A stretch of 8,152 bases of DNA, from positions 1 through 8,152 of the forward strand of contig CAPYQR010000038.1 of the NCBI GenBank assembly GCA_948742005.1, written 5' to 3'. Positions 1 through 5,649 of this stretch are shown here, piece by piece. This DNA is from an uncultured bacterium. Lineage in GTDB: Bacteria > Cyanobacteriota > Vampirovibrionia > Gastranaerophilales > Gastranaerophilaceae. Position 1 is the stretch's first letter, and each line of letters starts with the position of its first letter. The translations under genes were made by a program, and so were the position numbers. Below the pieces are notes generated by a model that had not been told where the DNA came from, did not search any database, and saw only the letters and a list, made by a program, of their open reading frames with translations.

Positions 1-1135
1 CAAGTTGAACATGAGTTCCTTCTTGTTCCTGGTCAACCGCTTTGCCGATATCATGGAGTAAGCCTGCGCGTTTTGCGCTTTTAACATCCGACCCCAGTTC
101 CATTGCGAGCATGCCCGCAATTTGTCCGACTTCGATTGAATGTTTTAAAACATTTTGTCCGTAGCTTGTTCTATAATATAAGCGTCCAAGTGTTTTTGAA
201 AGCTCTTTGTTAAGGTTCATAATTCCGAGGTCAACCGCTGCGCGCTCGCCCTCTTGTTTAATTTTGTTTTCAATTTCTTTTAATGATTTTTCATAAACTT
301 CTTCAATTCTGACGGGGTGAATTCTGCCATCTTGAATAAGTTTTTCGATTGTTAATTTTGCAACTTCGCGTCTTATCGGGTCAAACGAAGATAAAACAAC
401 GGCTTCAGGCGTATCATCGATAATTAAATCAACCCCTGTTAAAGTTTCAAGAGTTCTAATGTTTCTACCTTCTCTTCCGATGATTCTTCCTTTCATCTCA
501 TCAGACGGTAAAGACACAACGCAGACGCTTGTTTCAATGACCTGTTCAATTGCGCATTTTTGCATTGTCTGGCTTAAGATTTCTCTTGATTTTTCTTCTG
601 CTGCTTCTTTTATTTTAATTTCATTTTCGCGGATTAATTGAACCTGCTCTGCTGCAAGTTCATCTTTCAATTGGTTTAGAAGCATTGTTTTTGCTTCATC
701 TCTAGACATTTGAGCAACGCGCTCAAGTTCTGAAATTTGTTTTGCGATGGTTTCGGCTAAGAAATCTTCTTTTTCTTCAAGAATATCTTGTCTTTTAGCC
801 AAAGAATGTTCTTTATCCGTTATGCTTTGTTTTTTAGATTCAAGTTCGTCTTCTTTTTTAAATAAATCCTGTTGGATTTTTTCAAATTCAAGCTTTTTCT
901 CGCGCGTTAATTCGTCAAATTCCATTCTTTCTTTGTGGAGTTGTTCTTTTGCGGAGATTATTGCTTCTTTTTTTAAGAAAGCTTCTTTTTCTTTGAAATC
1001 TTCTTTATATTTTTGTTCGTTTTGTTCTAAAACTTCAACTTTGGCTTTTTGTCTGACAAAAAGCATCGTCATTATTGCGCAAAGTGTGATTAAAACTATT
1101 ACTATAGCCAGAATTATATATAACGTAGTATTAAT
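1..1135 (-). CDS. rny: Ribonuclease Y, N-terminal 378 residues (3' end cut by window edge)
   Basis: RNase Y is a membrane-anchored endoribonuclease that starts bulk mRNA decay. Read on the minus strand the order is: a hydrophobic anchor (about residues 5-27, [14 protein letters not shown]), a long charged coiled coil (about 28-190), a KH RNA-binding domain with [10 protein letters not shown] at 216-225 followed by [16 protein letters not shown], and the start of the HD domain with the catalytic HD pair in [10 protein letters not shown] at 361-362. B. subtilis RNase Y has HD near 368-369, so the frame is complete at its N-terminus; about 140 residues are missing beyond the window. No ATG, GTG or TTG lies between the in-frame TAA at 1151-1153 and the anchor. 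The best start is ATT at 1133-1135, 8 nt after GAAGGA, giving (M)NTTLYIIL. The first in-frame ATG is codon 22 and would delete most of the anchor. Identity is sure; the start is an inference. Confidence 0.95.
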   Translation of the reverse strand, partial: MNTTLYIILAIVIVLITLCAIMTMLFVRQKAKVEVLEQNEQKYKEDFKEKEAFLKKEAIISAKEQLHKERMEFDELTREKKLEFEKIQQDLFKKEDELESKKQSITDKEHSLAKRQDILEEKEDFLAETIAKQISELERVAQMSRDEAKTMLLNQLKDELAAEQVQLIRENEIKIKEAAEEKSREILSQTMQKCAIEQVIETSVCVVSLPSDEMKGRIIGREGRNIRTLETLTGVDLIIDDTPEAVVLSSFDPIRREVAKLTIEKLIQDGRIHPVRIEEVYEKSLKEIENKIKQEGERAAVDLGIMNLNKELSKTLGRLYYRTSYGQNVLKHSIEVGQIAGMLAMELGSDVKSAKRAGLLHDIGKAVDQEQEGTHVQL

Positions 1136-1143
1136 TTTCCTAA

Positions 1144-1149
1144 TCCTTC
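1144..1149 (-). promoter_or_regulatory. Shine-Dalgarno that decides the RNase Y AUU start
   Basis: GAAGGA on the minus strand lies 8 nt before ATT at 1133-1135 and only 1 nt after the in-frame TAA stop (1151-1153). No conventional start codon stands within reach of it in the RNase Y frame, so it supports initiation at AUU. Confidence 0.6.
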
Positions 1150-1240
1150 TTTATGCTAATACTGCATTAATAGACAAATAGCATTTATAAAGTATTTAAT
1201 TTTCTATATAAAAAATGATATAAGTCATCTTAACAATTTT

Positions 1241-1249
1241 ATTTTATCA
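1241..1249 (-). promoter_or_regulatory. Candidate extended -10 for rny
   Basis: On the minus strand TGATAAAAT fits an extended -10 element (TGnTATAAT-like, one mismatch). No good -35 lies 16-18 nt upstream. It would give a 5' leader of about 100 nt before the RNase Y start. Such matches are common by chance in AT-rich DNA. The rest of the 1136-1370 gap shows no further gene. Confidence 0.3.
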
Positions 1250-1325
1250 TAAGAATTTCAAATTGGACATAAGTTAAGAATTGTTTACAATTATTAGTAA
1301 AAATAGATAATTTTATTGATTTATT

Positions 1326-1353
1326 TTGACTTTTTAAAATTTATAATTATAAA
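1326..1353 (+). promoter_or_regulatory. Candidate sigma70-type promoter for the 83-aa gene
   Basis: TTGACT (1326-1331) stands 16 nt before TATAAA (1348-1353); an alternative TATAAT occupies 1342-1347. The transcript would begin near 1360, leaving a very short leader (about 10 nt) that contains CGGGGG just before the ATG at 1371. Confidence 0.5.
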
Positions 1354-1370
1354 ATAAAAACGGGGGTTTT

Positions 1371-1622
1371 ATGCTCACAAATTTAGTTTCAATGATTACA
1401 AAATCACTAAGTTCAACATCACACCTTGTGCCGTTAACAAAAACGCAGGAAAAATCCAACAATCCTTTTACAGCAGGCAATGATGTTAACCCTTTTTTAG
1501 CAAATTCATTTAAAACAAGTACTGCTTACGGCAAAAATCAGCCCGTTGCAGGCGGATATTTTGCCGGATATTATAACGGAAAACCGAATATTGTCGGCAG
1601 AAAGCTTTTTATTGAAGTTTAA
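1371..1622 (+). CDS. Hypothetical 83-aa protein
   Basis: I do not recognise this family. The product is small, without a signal peptide or membrane segment. It is rich in Ser/Thr/Asn in its first half, carries two NPF tripeptides (31-33 and 40-42), and ends in a Gly/Tyr-rich stretch (GGYFAGYYNG, 61-70) followed by KPNIVGRKLFIEV. The start at 1371 is supported by a promoter-like TTGACT/TATAAA pair and a GGGGG run 4 nt before the ATG, a weak Shine-Dalgarno. The gene stands alone between divergent rny and the convergent 446-aa gene; its TAA overlaps the other gene's TAA within the bases TTAA at 1619-1622. No terminator hairpin is visible after it. The clear upstream signals and non-random composition make it a likely real gene, but its function is unknown. 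Confidence 0.7.
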   Translation: MLTNLVSMITKSLSSTSHLVPLTKTQEKSNNPFTAGNDVNPFLANSFKTSTAYGKNQPVAGGYFAGYYNGKPNIVGRKLFIEV

Positions 1623-2959
1623 GCTGCGCTAATTTCGCCTTTTTTAAATTTTTCTTTAAATTCTTCCTCTTGAGCAACGATTGCAGGATTTCTGTTATCT
1701 CCGTTATTTAGAAATTTTCTCATTGCAATGTTGACTTTTGGCTGTAATCTTCCCATTGCCCAGGCTGCAATTAAAACGTTCAATATGACTGCTGTTACTT
1801 TTGCAATTTTAATTCCTTTTAAATTATTAATGTGGTTGGATAGTTTTTGAATTGCATTAAATGTTTTATTGATGTCTTTGCCGTTAATATAATTAAAATA
1901 GCTTATCCCTTCAATTTGTTTATTTTTCCTTACAAGATTTATCACCTGATTTTGTTCTAAAAGTTCAAGCAAGGATTTATCTTTTTCAATATCAAGATTA
2001 TAAATTGCTTCTTTTAAGAAATTGAATTTTTCATTATCTTTTAAATTTTTGCTTGATTCTAAAAGATTGTTTATTGTTTCTTTTGAATTATCAAGATTTT
2101 TGTTTAAGTTTTTATCAAACAATAAAATAGGGTCTAATTCAATCGGGAGTTTTAAAAGACTTGATGTTTTCTCAAGAACAAATTGAATCGGTTTTGCAAG
2201 ACCATAAATAAAGATTATCTGAAAAAGTTCTTTTAAGCCTATTTCTTTCTTTTCTCCTTTTCTGCCTTCTTTAAATCTTGTTCCTGTTATAAAACCATCT
2301 AATATAAAAGTATTTGCAATCGGGTTGTATAAAAACAAATCCCCTATTTTTCCTTTGAAGCTAAGGTTTTTGTTTTGTTTTTTGTTTTTTGTTTTTGAAG
2401 TGAAGTTTTGATAATTTTTTTCTTTTTCAAGTTCTTTGTTTAATAAAATTTCGCTTGAATAATTCTTAATAAAATCGTTTTCGATTCTTTTTTGTGTTGT
2501 TCTTTGCTTCCATTTGATAATTTTAACAAGTGCAAAAGCGCTAAGTGCTGTTGCTGTTGTAAATTTAGCTAAAAAAGCTCCTTTGTGTTTGAGGATGGCT
2601 TGATTGGTCAAATTTTCAAAGAAGTTTTTTTCGTTTTGTGAAATATTTTTAGCATTTTTTGCTTTTTCAATAAATTCCTCGTTTAAATTTTTGCAGTCAA
2701 CTTCGGGATTTAATTTAAATACGGGATAAATAACTTTATCTATAAATTTTTTAATAGCAGGAATTGCAAAAAGCCATACTGCGCCTGTTCCGAATTCTTC
2801 TATTGCTCTTTCTCTTGCATCGTCTTTTCCACCCTCTTTGCGATACGTTAAAACAATTGCCCCGTTTGAAATCGTATCTTTGACTGCCATTGGTACAATG
2901 GAGTCGCTGTTGTTGGCAAGCTGCGAAATAAATTTTATTCCCATTGGTGCTATATTCAT
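1619..2959 (-). CDS. Hypothetical 446-aa Lys/Asn-rich protein with hydrophobic segments
   Basis: I do not recognise a named domain. No cleavable signal peptide is visible. Hydrophobic or amphipathic stretches lie at about 58-81 (GAVWLFAIPAIKKFIDKVIY), 132-149 (FTTATALSAFALVKIIKW), 245-263 (LFQIIFIYGLAKPIQFVL) and 385-403 (AKVTAVILNVLIAAWAMG). They are separated by charged, probably helical linkers, including a lysine-rich low-complexity patch (189-204) and a long stretch at 280-380. Peripheral or integral membrane association is an inference. The ATG at 2957-2959 is preceded by GGGGG at -8 and by a 31-aa small ORF whose stop lies 1 nt upstream, so translation may be coupled. The 3' end overlaps the convergent 83-aa gene by 4 nt. 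The length of the open frame and coding-like composition make the gene secure; its role is unknown. Confidence 0.85.
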   Translation of the reverse strand: MNIAPMGIKFISQLANNSDSIVPMAVKDTISNGAIVLTYRKEGGKDDARERAIEEFGTGAVWLFAIPAIKKFIDKVIYPVFKLNPEVDCKNLNEEFIEKAKNAKNISQNEKNFFENLTNQAILKHKGAFLAKFTTATALSAFALVKIIKWKQRTTQKRIENDFIKNYSSEILLNKELEKEKNYQNFTSKTKNKKQNKNLSFKGKIGDLFLYNPIANTFILDGFITGTRFKEGRKGEKKEIGLKELFQIIFIYGLAKPIQFVLEKTSSLLKLPIELDPILLFDKNLNKNLDNSKETINNLLESSKNLKDNEKFNFLKEAIYNLDIEKDKSLLELLEQNQVINLVRKNKQIEGISYFNYINGKDINKTFNAIQKLSNHINNLKGIKIAKVTAVILNVLIAAWAMGRLQPKVNIAMRKFLNNGDNRNPAIVAQEEEFKEKFKKGEISAA

Positions 2960-2960
2960 A

Positions 2961-3056
2961 TTACAGCCCCCATATTAAATTCATTAATCTTTGAATTTGT
3001 TGATTAATGAGCGATTTTTTGCATAAATTTTTTTCTGTAACTTTACTTTTGTGCAT
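2961..3056 (-). CDS. 31-aa small ORF immediately upstream of the 446-aa gene
   Basis: The frame opens with ATG at 3054-3056, 6 nt after a strong Shine-Dalgarno AGGAG (3063-3067), and closes with TAA at 2961-2963, a single base before the ATG of the 446-aa gene. The peptide is basic at its start (MHKSKVTEKNLCKKS) and ends in a potentially amphipathic segment (QQIQRLMNLIWGL). The GGGGG before the downstream ATG is inside this ORF's last codons. It may be a leader peptide that feeds ribosomes to the 446-aa start, or a small protein in its own right. No attenuator hairpin or codon run is visible, so classical attenuation is not supported. I know of no homologue. The signals and tight junction argue for translation; the function is unknown. 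Confidence 0.55.
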   Translation of the reverse strand: MHKSKVTEKNLCKKSLINQQIQRLMNLIWGL

Positions 3057-3134
3057 TTTGAGCTCCTGCTTTTTTCTAACGTTTGTAAAGAAATAAAATT
3101 GCTATTTTTATTTTAAAAATATATAAATTTTAAC

Positions 3135-3173
3135 AAAATAAAAAAGACCTTTTTAAAAACAAAAAGGTCTTTT
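3135..3173 (-). terminator. Intrinsic terminator (minus strand)
   Basis: A perfect 13-bp inverted repeat, AAAAGACCTTTTT (3142-3154) and its complement (3161-3173), encloses a 6-nt loop. On the minus strand it continues into a T-rich tail (T6-A-T4, to 3135), while the plus-strand side has only a short T run. It ends transcripts coming from the 28-aa small ORF and possibly read-through from the ADH/95-aa genes, and it separates them from the 31-aa/446-aa unit. Confidence 0.8.
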
Positions 3174-3193
3174 AAATATCTTTTACTAAATTA

Positions 3194-3280
3194 CTAATTT
3201 TTATCAATCGGGATATAAACAAGACCTGCTTTGTTGAAAGGTCTTAAACGTCGAACTAACTCGATAATAAAATTAATCAT
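3194..3280 (-). CDS. 28-aa small ORF with its own expression signals
   Basis: The ATG at 3278-3280 follows a good Shine-Dalgarno GAGG (3288-3291) by 7 nt, and the TAG stop is at 3194-3196. The product has a hydrophobic start (MINFIIELV), an arginine-rich middle (RRLRPFNKAG) and a short tail (LVYIPIDKN). That is consistent with a small amphipathic or membrane-touching peptide, though this is inference. A promoter-like TGGACA-17 nt-TATGAT lies just upstream (3310-3338) and a strong intrinsic terminator begins 20 nt after the stop, so the whole unit would be a transcript of about 170 nt. It could also be reached by read-through from the 95-aa gene. An alternative is a non-coding small RNA with a chance ORF. 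I do not recognise a homologue. Confidence 0.5.
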   Translation of the reverse strand: MINFIIELVRRLRPFNKAGLVYIPIDKN

Positions 3281-3309
3281 TATTATTCCTCAAATTCTAT
3301 AGCAATATA

Positions 3310-3338
3310 ATCATAAACCATGTTTATAATTTTGTCCA
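3310..3338 (-). promoter_or_regulatory. Candidate promoter for the 28-aa minigene
   Basis: On the minus strand TGGACA (3333-3338) and TATGAT (3310-3315) are separated by exactly 17 nt; each differs from the sigma70 consensus at one position. Initiation would fall near 3303, about 23 nt before the small ORF's ATG and downstream of the 95-aa gene. Confidence 0.5.
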
Positions 3339-3355
3339 GTACTTAACTGTATTTT

Positions 3356-3643
3356 TTAAATTCTATTATGCCAAACACCTCCGGATCTGTCTACAAGTGC
3401 ATCATAGCATGACCAGAATCTGAAAATTCCTGTTAAACCAAGGACTGCATGTGTTACGTTTTTATCAACAGGGTTGTCATTAATCAATTGTCCGATTCCC
3501 GGCCAAACGATTAATGACAACGCAGCAGCACCCACGGATTTACCTGAAACTTTGCCGGGTTTGCCCTCTGTTCCGCCTGCAAAAACAGGATTGCAAAGGC
3601 TTAACATTGTTAATAAAACCAAAACTGACAGAATTTTTTTCAT
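3356..3643 (-). CDS. Small exported/membrane protein, 95 aa, unknown function
   Basis: Residues 1-22 form a typical Sec signal peptide: MKK, then a hydrophobic core, then NPVFA with probable cleavage before G23. Next come a Gly/Lys-rich linker (GGTEGKPGKVSGKS), a hydrophobic segment with a PGIGQ motif (about 37-54, ALSLIVWPGIGQLI) and a second moderately hydrophobic segment (64-84). The pattern of signal peptide, short hydrophobic hairpin and PG-x-GQ resembles small TM2-like or DUF5683-like membrane proteins, but I cannot assign a family. The start is firm: AGGAG lies 6 nt before the ATG at 3641-3643. The gene begins 35 nt after the stop of the alcohol dehydrogenase with no hairpin between them, so the two are probably cotranscribed. 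No obvious functional link between them is visible. Confidence 0.75.
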   Translation of the reverse strand: MKKILSVLVLLTMLSLCNPVFAGGTEGKPGKVSGKSVGAAALSLIVWPGIGQLINDNPVDKNVTHAVLGLTGIFRFWSCYDALVDRSGGVWHNRI

Positions 3644-3678
3644 ATTTTTCTCCTATTCTTTTTTATTTTTTGATGTTT

Positions 3679-4875
3679 TTACATTGATTTTGCAAAAATT
3701 TCTCTAACCGCTTCTTTTGTTGCTTTTGTCGGAGCAATGTTTAATAAGCCATCTAAAGATGGAGTTGTGAATGTTAGTTCGGTTAATCTTTCAATGTCAC
3801 TTTCTTTAAAACCTTCGTCTTTTAATTTGTTTGGAACACCAACTGATTTCAACCATTCATATACCAGTTCTCCTGCTTCTTTTGCATTGGTTTGTTCGGA
3901 TATTTCAGGAGCAATTGATTTTAGAATATAAGCAAGCGTTGCTTTTTTTGCTTCCCAAATATTTTCAACAACTGCAGGAAGAAGCATTGCAAGCCCTAAG
4001 CCATGGGATAATTCATGCTTAATTGCGGAAAGCGGGTGCTCGAGTGCATGTGTATAATGTAAAAGTCCGTTATCAAAGCAAACCCCACCCATCATAGCAG
4101 CGTATGCTAAGAAATATCTTGCTTCAAGGTCATTTGGGTTTGCAAGAGCCTTTGGTAAATATTTTGCAACGTTTTCGATAACTTCTTTTGCCAAACAAAC
4201 TGTATATGGTGAACAAACAGCGCTTGTTGCCGCTTCAATAACGTGATTAACCGCATCAATTGAAACATACCTTGTTTGATTTGGTGACAATTTAACCATT
4301 AACTGCGGGTCATCAATTGCATATGCAGGATAAATACAATCGTATGCAATTGCAGGCTTATAGTCTTTTTCGACAATTGTTGCAACGGCAAATCTGTTGG
4401 TTTCTGTTCCTGTTCCATGGGTTAAGTTGATTGCAACAATCGGAGCGGCTTCATTCGGGGAGAATTTAAATTCATAAAGGTTGTTTGCGTTATTTTGCGG
4501 ATATTTTAATAAAATTGCAACAGATTTACCGGCATCAGTCGGTGAACCGCCTCCGATTGCAATGACTCCTTGTGCACCGAATTCGCGCGCCAGAGAAACT
4601 GCTTCATCAATTGCCAGGTTTGTAGGGTTTGGAGTAACTTTATCATAATTAACATATTCAATCGAGTTGTTTTTTAATGCTTTTTCAACATAATCCCACG
4701 CACCCGTTGCCTTGTAAGCGTTTTTGCCTGACATTACGATAACTTTTTCAATTCCTTTTGATTTTAAATCTTTTGCAATATCTTCAATTTTTTCAATTGC
4801 ACCAACGCCAAAATAAACGTTTGTTCTTGTCCTTATTTCTTTGATTTCATTAATATTGACATCTTTTTCCCACAT
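3679..4875 (-). CDS. Iron-containing (group III) alcohol dehydrogenase
   Basis: This 398-aa protein has the usual length and layout of the Fe-ADH family, cytoplasmic NAD(P)-dependent enzymes that interconvert alcohols and aldehydes or ketones. The N-terminal Rossmann-type half carries GGGSPTDAGKS (108-118), the dinucleotide-binding and Asp-containing loop, and HGTGTETN (153-160), matching the usual GTGSE region. The C-terminal helical half carries the metal ligands: D207 and H211 in SIDAVNHVIEA, H276 in THALEHPLSA, and H291 in LSHGLGLAM. All four predicted ligands are present. The H276-to-H291 spacing is 15, against 14 in FucO. The substrate cannot be read from sequence; butanol, 1,3-propanediol or lactaldehyde-type activities are all possible. 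AAAGGGG precedes the ATG by 5 nt. It is divergent from apt and probably leads an operon with the 95-aa gene. Confidence 0.93.
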   Translation of the reverse strand: MWEKDVNINEIKEIRTRTNVYFGVGAIEKIEDIAKDLKSKGIEKVIVMSGKNAYKATGAWDYVEKALKNNSIEYVNYDKVTPNPTNLAIDEAVSLAREFGAQGVIAIGGGSPTDAGKSVAILLKYPQNNANNLYEFKFSPNEAAPIVAINLTHGTGTETNRFAVATIVEKDYKPAIAYDCIYPAYAIDDPQLMVKLSPNQTRYVSIDAVNHVIEAATSAVCSPYTVCLAKEVIENVAKYLPKALANPNDLEARYFLAYAAMMGGVCFDNGLLHYTHALEHPLSAIKHELSHGLGLAMLLPAVVENIWEAKKATLAYILKSIAPEISEQTNAKEAGELVYEWLKSVGVPNKLKDEGFKESDIERLTELTFTTPSLDGLLNIAPTKATKEAVREIFAKSM

Positions 4876-4914
4876 AAAAACCCCTTTCTTTAAAATTCTA
4901 AAAACTTCTCCTTT

Positions 4915-4923
4915 ATTGTAGCA
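4915..4923 (-). promoter_or_regulatory. Candidate extended -10 promoter for the alcohol dehydrogenase
   Basis: On the minus strand TGCTACAAT is an extended -10 element (TGn then TACAAT, one mismatch). It would yield a leader of about 30-35 nt before the ATG at 4875. The -35 region is AT-rich without a clear hexamer, as is often seen with extended -10 promoters. Confidence 0.45.
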
Positions 4924-4930
4924 TAATTTT

Positions 4931-4959
4931 TTGATATAAATATATTAACAAAAGAAAAT
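4931..4959 (+). promoter_or_regulatory. Possible promoter for apt
   Basis: TTGATA (4931-4936) is followed after 17 nt by GAAAAT (4954-4959), a weak -10 with four of six consensus bases. It would fire divergently from the alcohol dehydrogenase promoter in the same 109-nt gap. AAAGGG at 4971-4976 serves as the apt ribosome binding site. Confidence 0.3.
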
Positions 4960-4984
4960 ATTTTTTAGCTAAAGGGAATTAAAA

Positions 4985-5512
4985 ATGGAAGAAAATCTTA
5001 AAAAAATTAAATCAATGATTAGAGATATTGAGGATTTTCCTAAGAAAGGAATCGTCTTTCGCGACATTACAACAGCAATTAAAGATAGTGAAACTTTAAA
5101 AATCATGATTGATGAATTATTTGAAATTTTTAAAGATAAAAAAATTGACTACATTGCAGGAATTGAATCGCGCGGGTTTATTTTCGGGATGCCTTTAGCT
5201 TATAAACTTAATTGCGGTTTTATTCCAATCAGAAAACCAAACAAACTTCCCGCAGAAGTAATATCGCAAAGCTACGACCTTGAATATGGCAGTGATAAAA
5301 TCGAAATCCACAAAGACGCCCTAAAAAAAGGCGACAGGGTTTTAATCGTTGATGATTTACTTGCAACAGGCGGAACGGCAGCAGCTGCGGTTAAGCTTGT
5401 TGAAAGTGTTGCGGATGTCGCAGGGTGTGCGTTTGTGATTGAATTAGGTGATTTAGCGGGAAGAGAAAAACTAAAAGGAGAATTTGAAGTTGTTTCTCTG
5501 GTTAAATATTAA
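4985..5512 (+). CDS. apt: Adenine phosphoribosyltransferase
   Basis: Apt converts adenine and PRPP to AMP in purine salvage, in the cytoplasm. The 175-aa length is normal for the family (about 170-180). The signature stretches are in order: IRDIEDFPKKGIVFRDIT at 12-29, the ESRGFIFG segment at 61-68, the RKPNKLP loop at 83-89 typical of adenine-specific enzymes, YGSDKIEIH at 101-109, and the PRPP-binding motif VLIVDDLLATGGTA at 119-132. Purine PRTases for hypoxanthine or guanine lack the RKP-KLP and YG-D-EIH blocks, so the assignment is firm. The ATG at 4985 follows AAAGGG by 8 nt. The gene is monocistronic by appearance: a divergent neighbour lies upstream and a strong terminator begins 20 nt after the stop. 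The related stringent-response gene relA, a common neighbour of apt elsewhere, is absent here. Confidence 0.97.
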   Translation: MEENLKKIKSMIRDIEDFPKKGIVFRDITTAIKDSETLKIMIDELFEIFKDKKIDYIAGIESRGFIFGMPLAYKLNCGFIPIRKPNKLPAEVISQSYDLEYGSDKIEIHKDALKKGDRVLIVDDLLATGGTAAAAVKLVESVADVAGCAFVIELGDLAGREKLKGEFEVVSLVKY

Positions 5513-5531
5513 ATTTAAAGATTAATTGTTA

Positions 5532-5580
5532 AAAAGGTAAATTTATTTAGAACAATAAATTTACCTTTTAATTTTTTTTT
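5532..5580 (+). terminator. Intrinsic terminator after apt
   Basis: A perfect 16-bp stem (5532-5547 pairing with 5554-5569) with a 6-nt loop TAGAAC is followed by AA and nine T residues. It is a strong rho-independent terminator on the plus strand, separating apt from the glycosyltransferase-murC unit. Confidence 0.93.
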
Positions 5581-5589
5581 GGTAAAATT

Positions 5590-5618
5590 TTCTTATTAAA
5601 AAGTTTGTAAGTTAATAT
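5590..5618 (+). promoter_or_regulatory. Weak promoter candidate for the GT2-murC operon
   Basis: TTCTTA (5590-5595), 17 nt, then TAATAT (5613-5618). The match is modest, but a promoter is expected here because the apt terminator ends at about 5580 and the glycosyltransferase starts at 5650. Confidence 0.27.
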
Positions 5619-5649
5619 GGTGAAAAAGAGGAATTAAAGGCTTCGGGAA

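Noticed and set aside
747..1181. Open plus-strand frame of 144 codons opposite RNase Y
   Set aside because: It is antisense to the RNase Y anchor and coiled coil. Its Ser/Phe-rich composition is the mirror of Lys/Glu codons, and no Shine-Dalgarno precedes it. The frame at 459-641 was rejected for the same reason.
1279..1292. AATTGT-TT-ACAATT inverted repeat in the rny/83-aa divergent gap, considered as an operator
   Set aside because: Six-base AT-rich palindromes are expected by chance in this DNA, there is no second copy, and no regulator gene is nearby.
3283..3321. 12-codon minus-strand ORF ending 2 nt before the 28-aa ORF
   Set aside because: It has no Shine-Dalgarno, and its start overlaps the proposed spacer and -10 of the minigene promoter, so it would not be on that transcript.
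2960..3355. Riboswitch, tRNA or mobile-element remnant in the longest region without a conventional gene
   Set aside because: No cloverleaf, conserved aptamer core, terminal inverted repeats or target duplications were seen. The region is accounted for by two small ORFs, one promoter candidate and one terminator.
3474..4022. Short plus-strand frames (3474-3707, 3737-3931, 3831-4022) opposite the 95-aa and dehydrogenase genes
   Set aside because: They are shadows of well-supported minus-strand genes with diagnostic motifs, and they lack ribosome binding sites.
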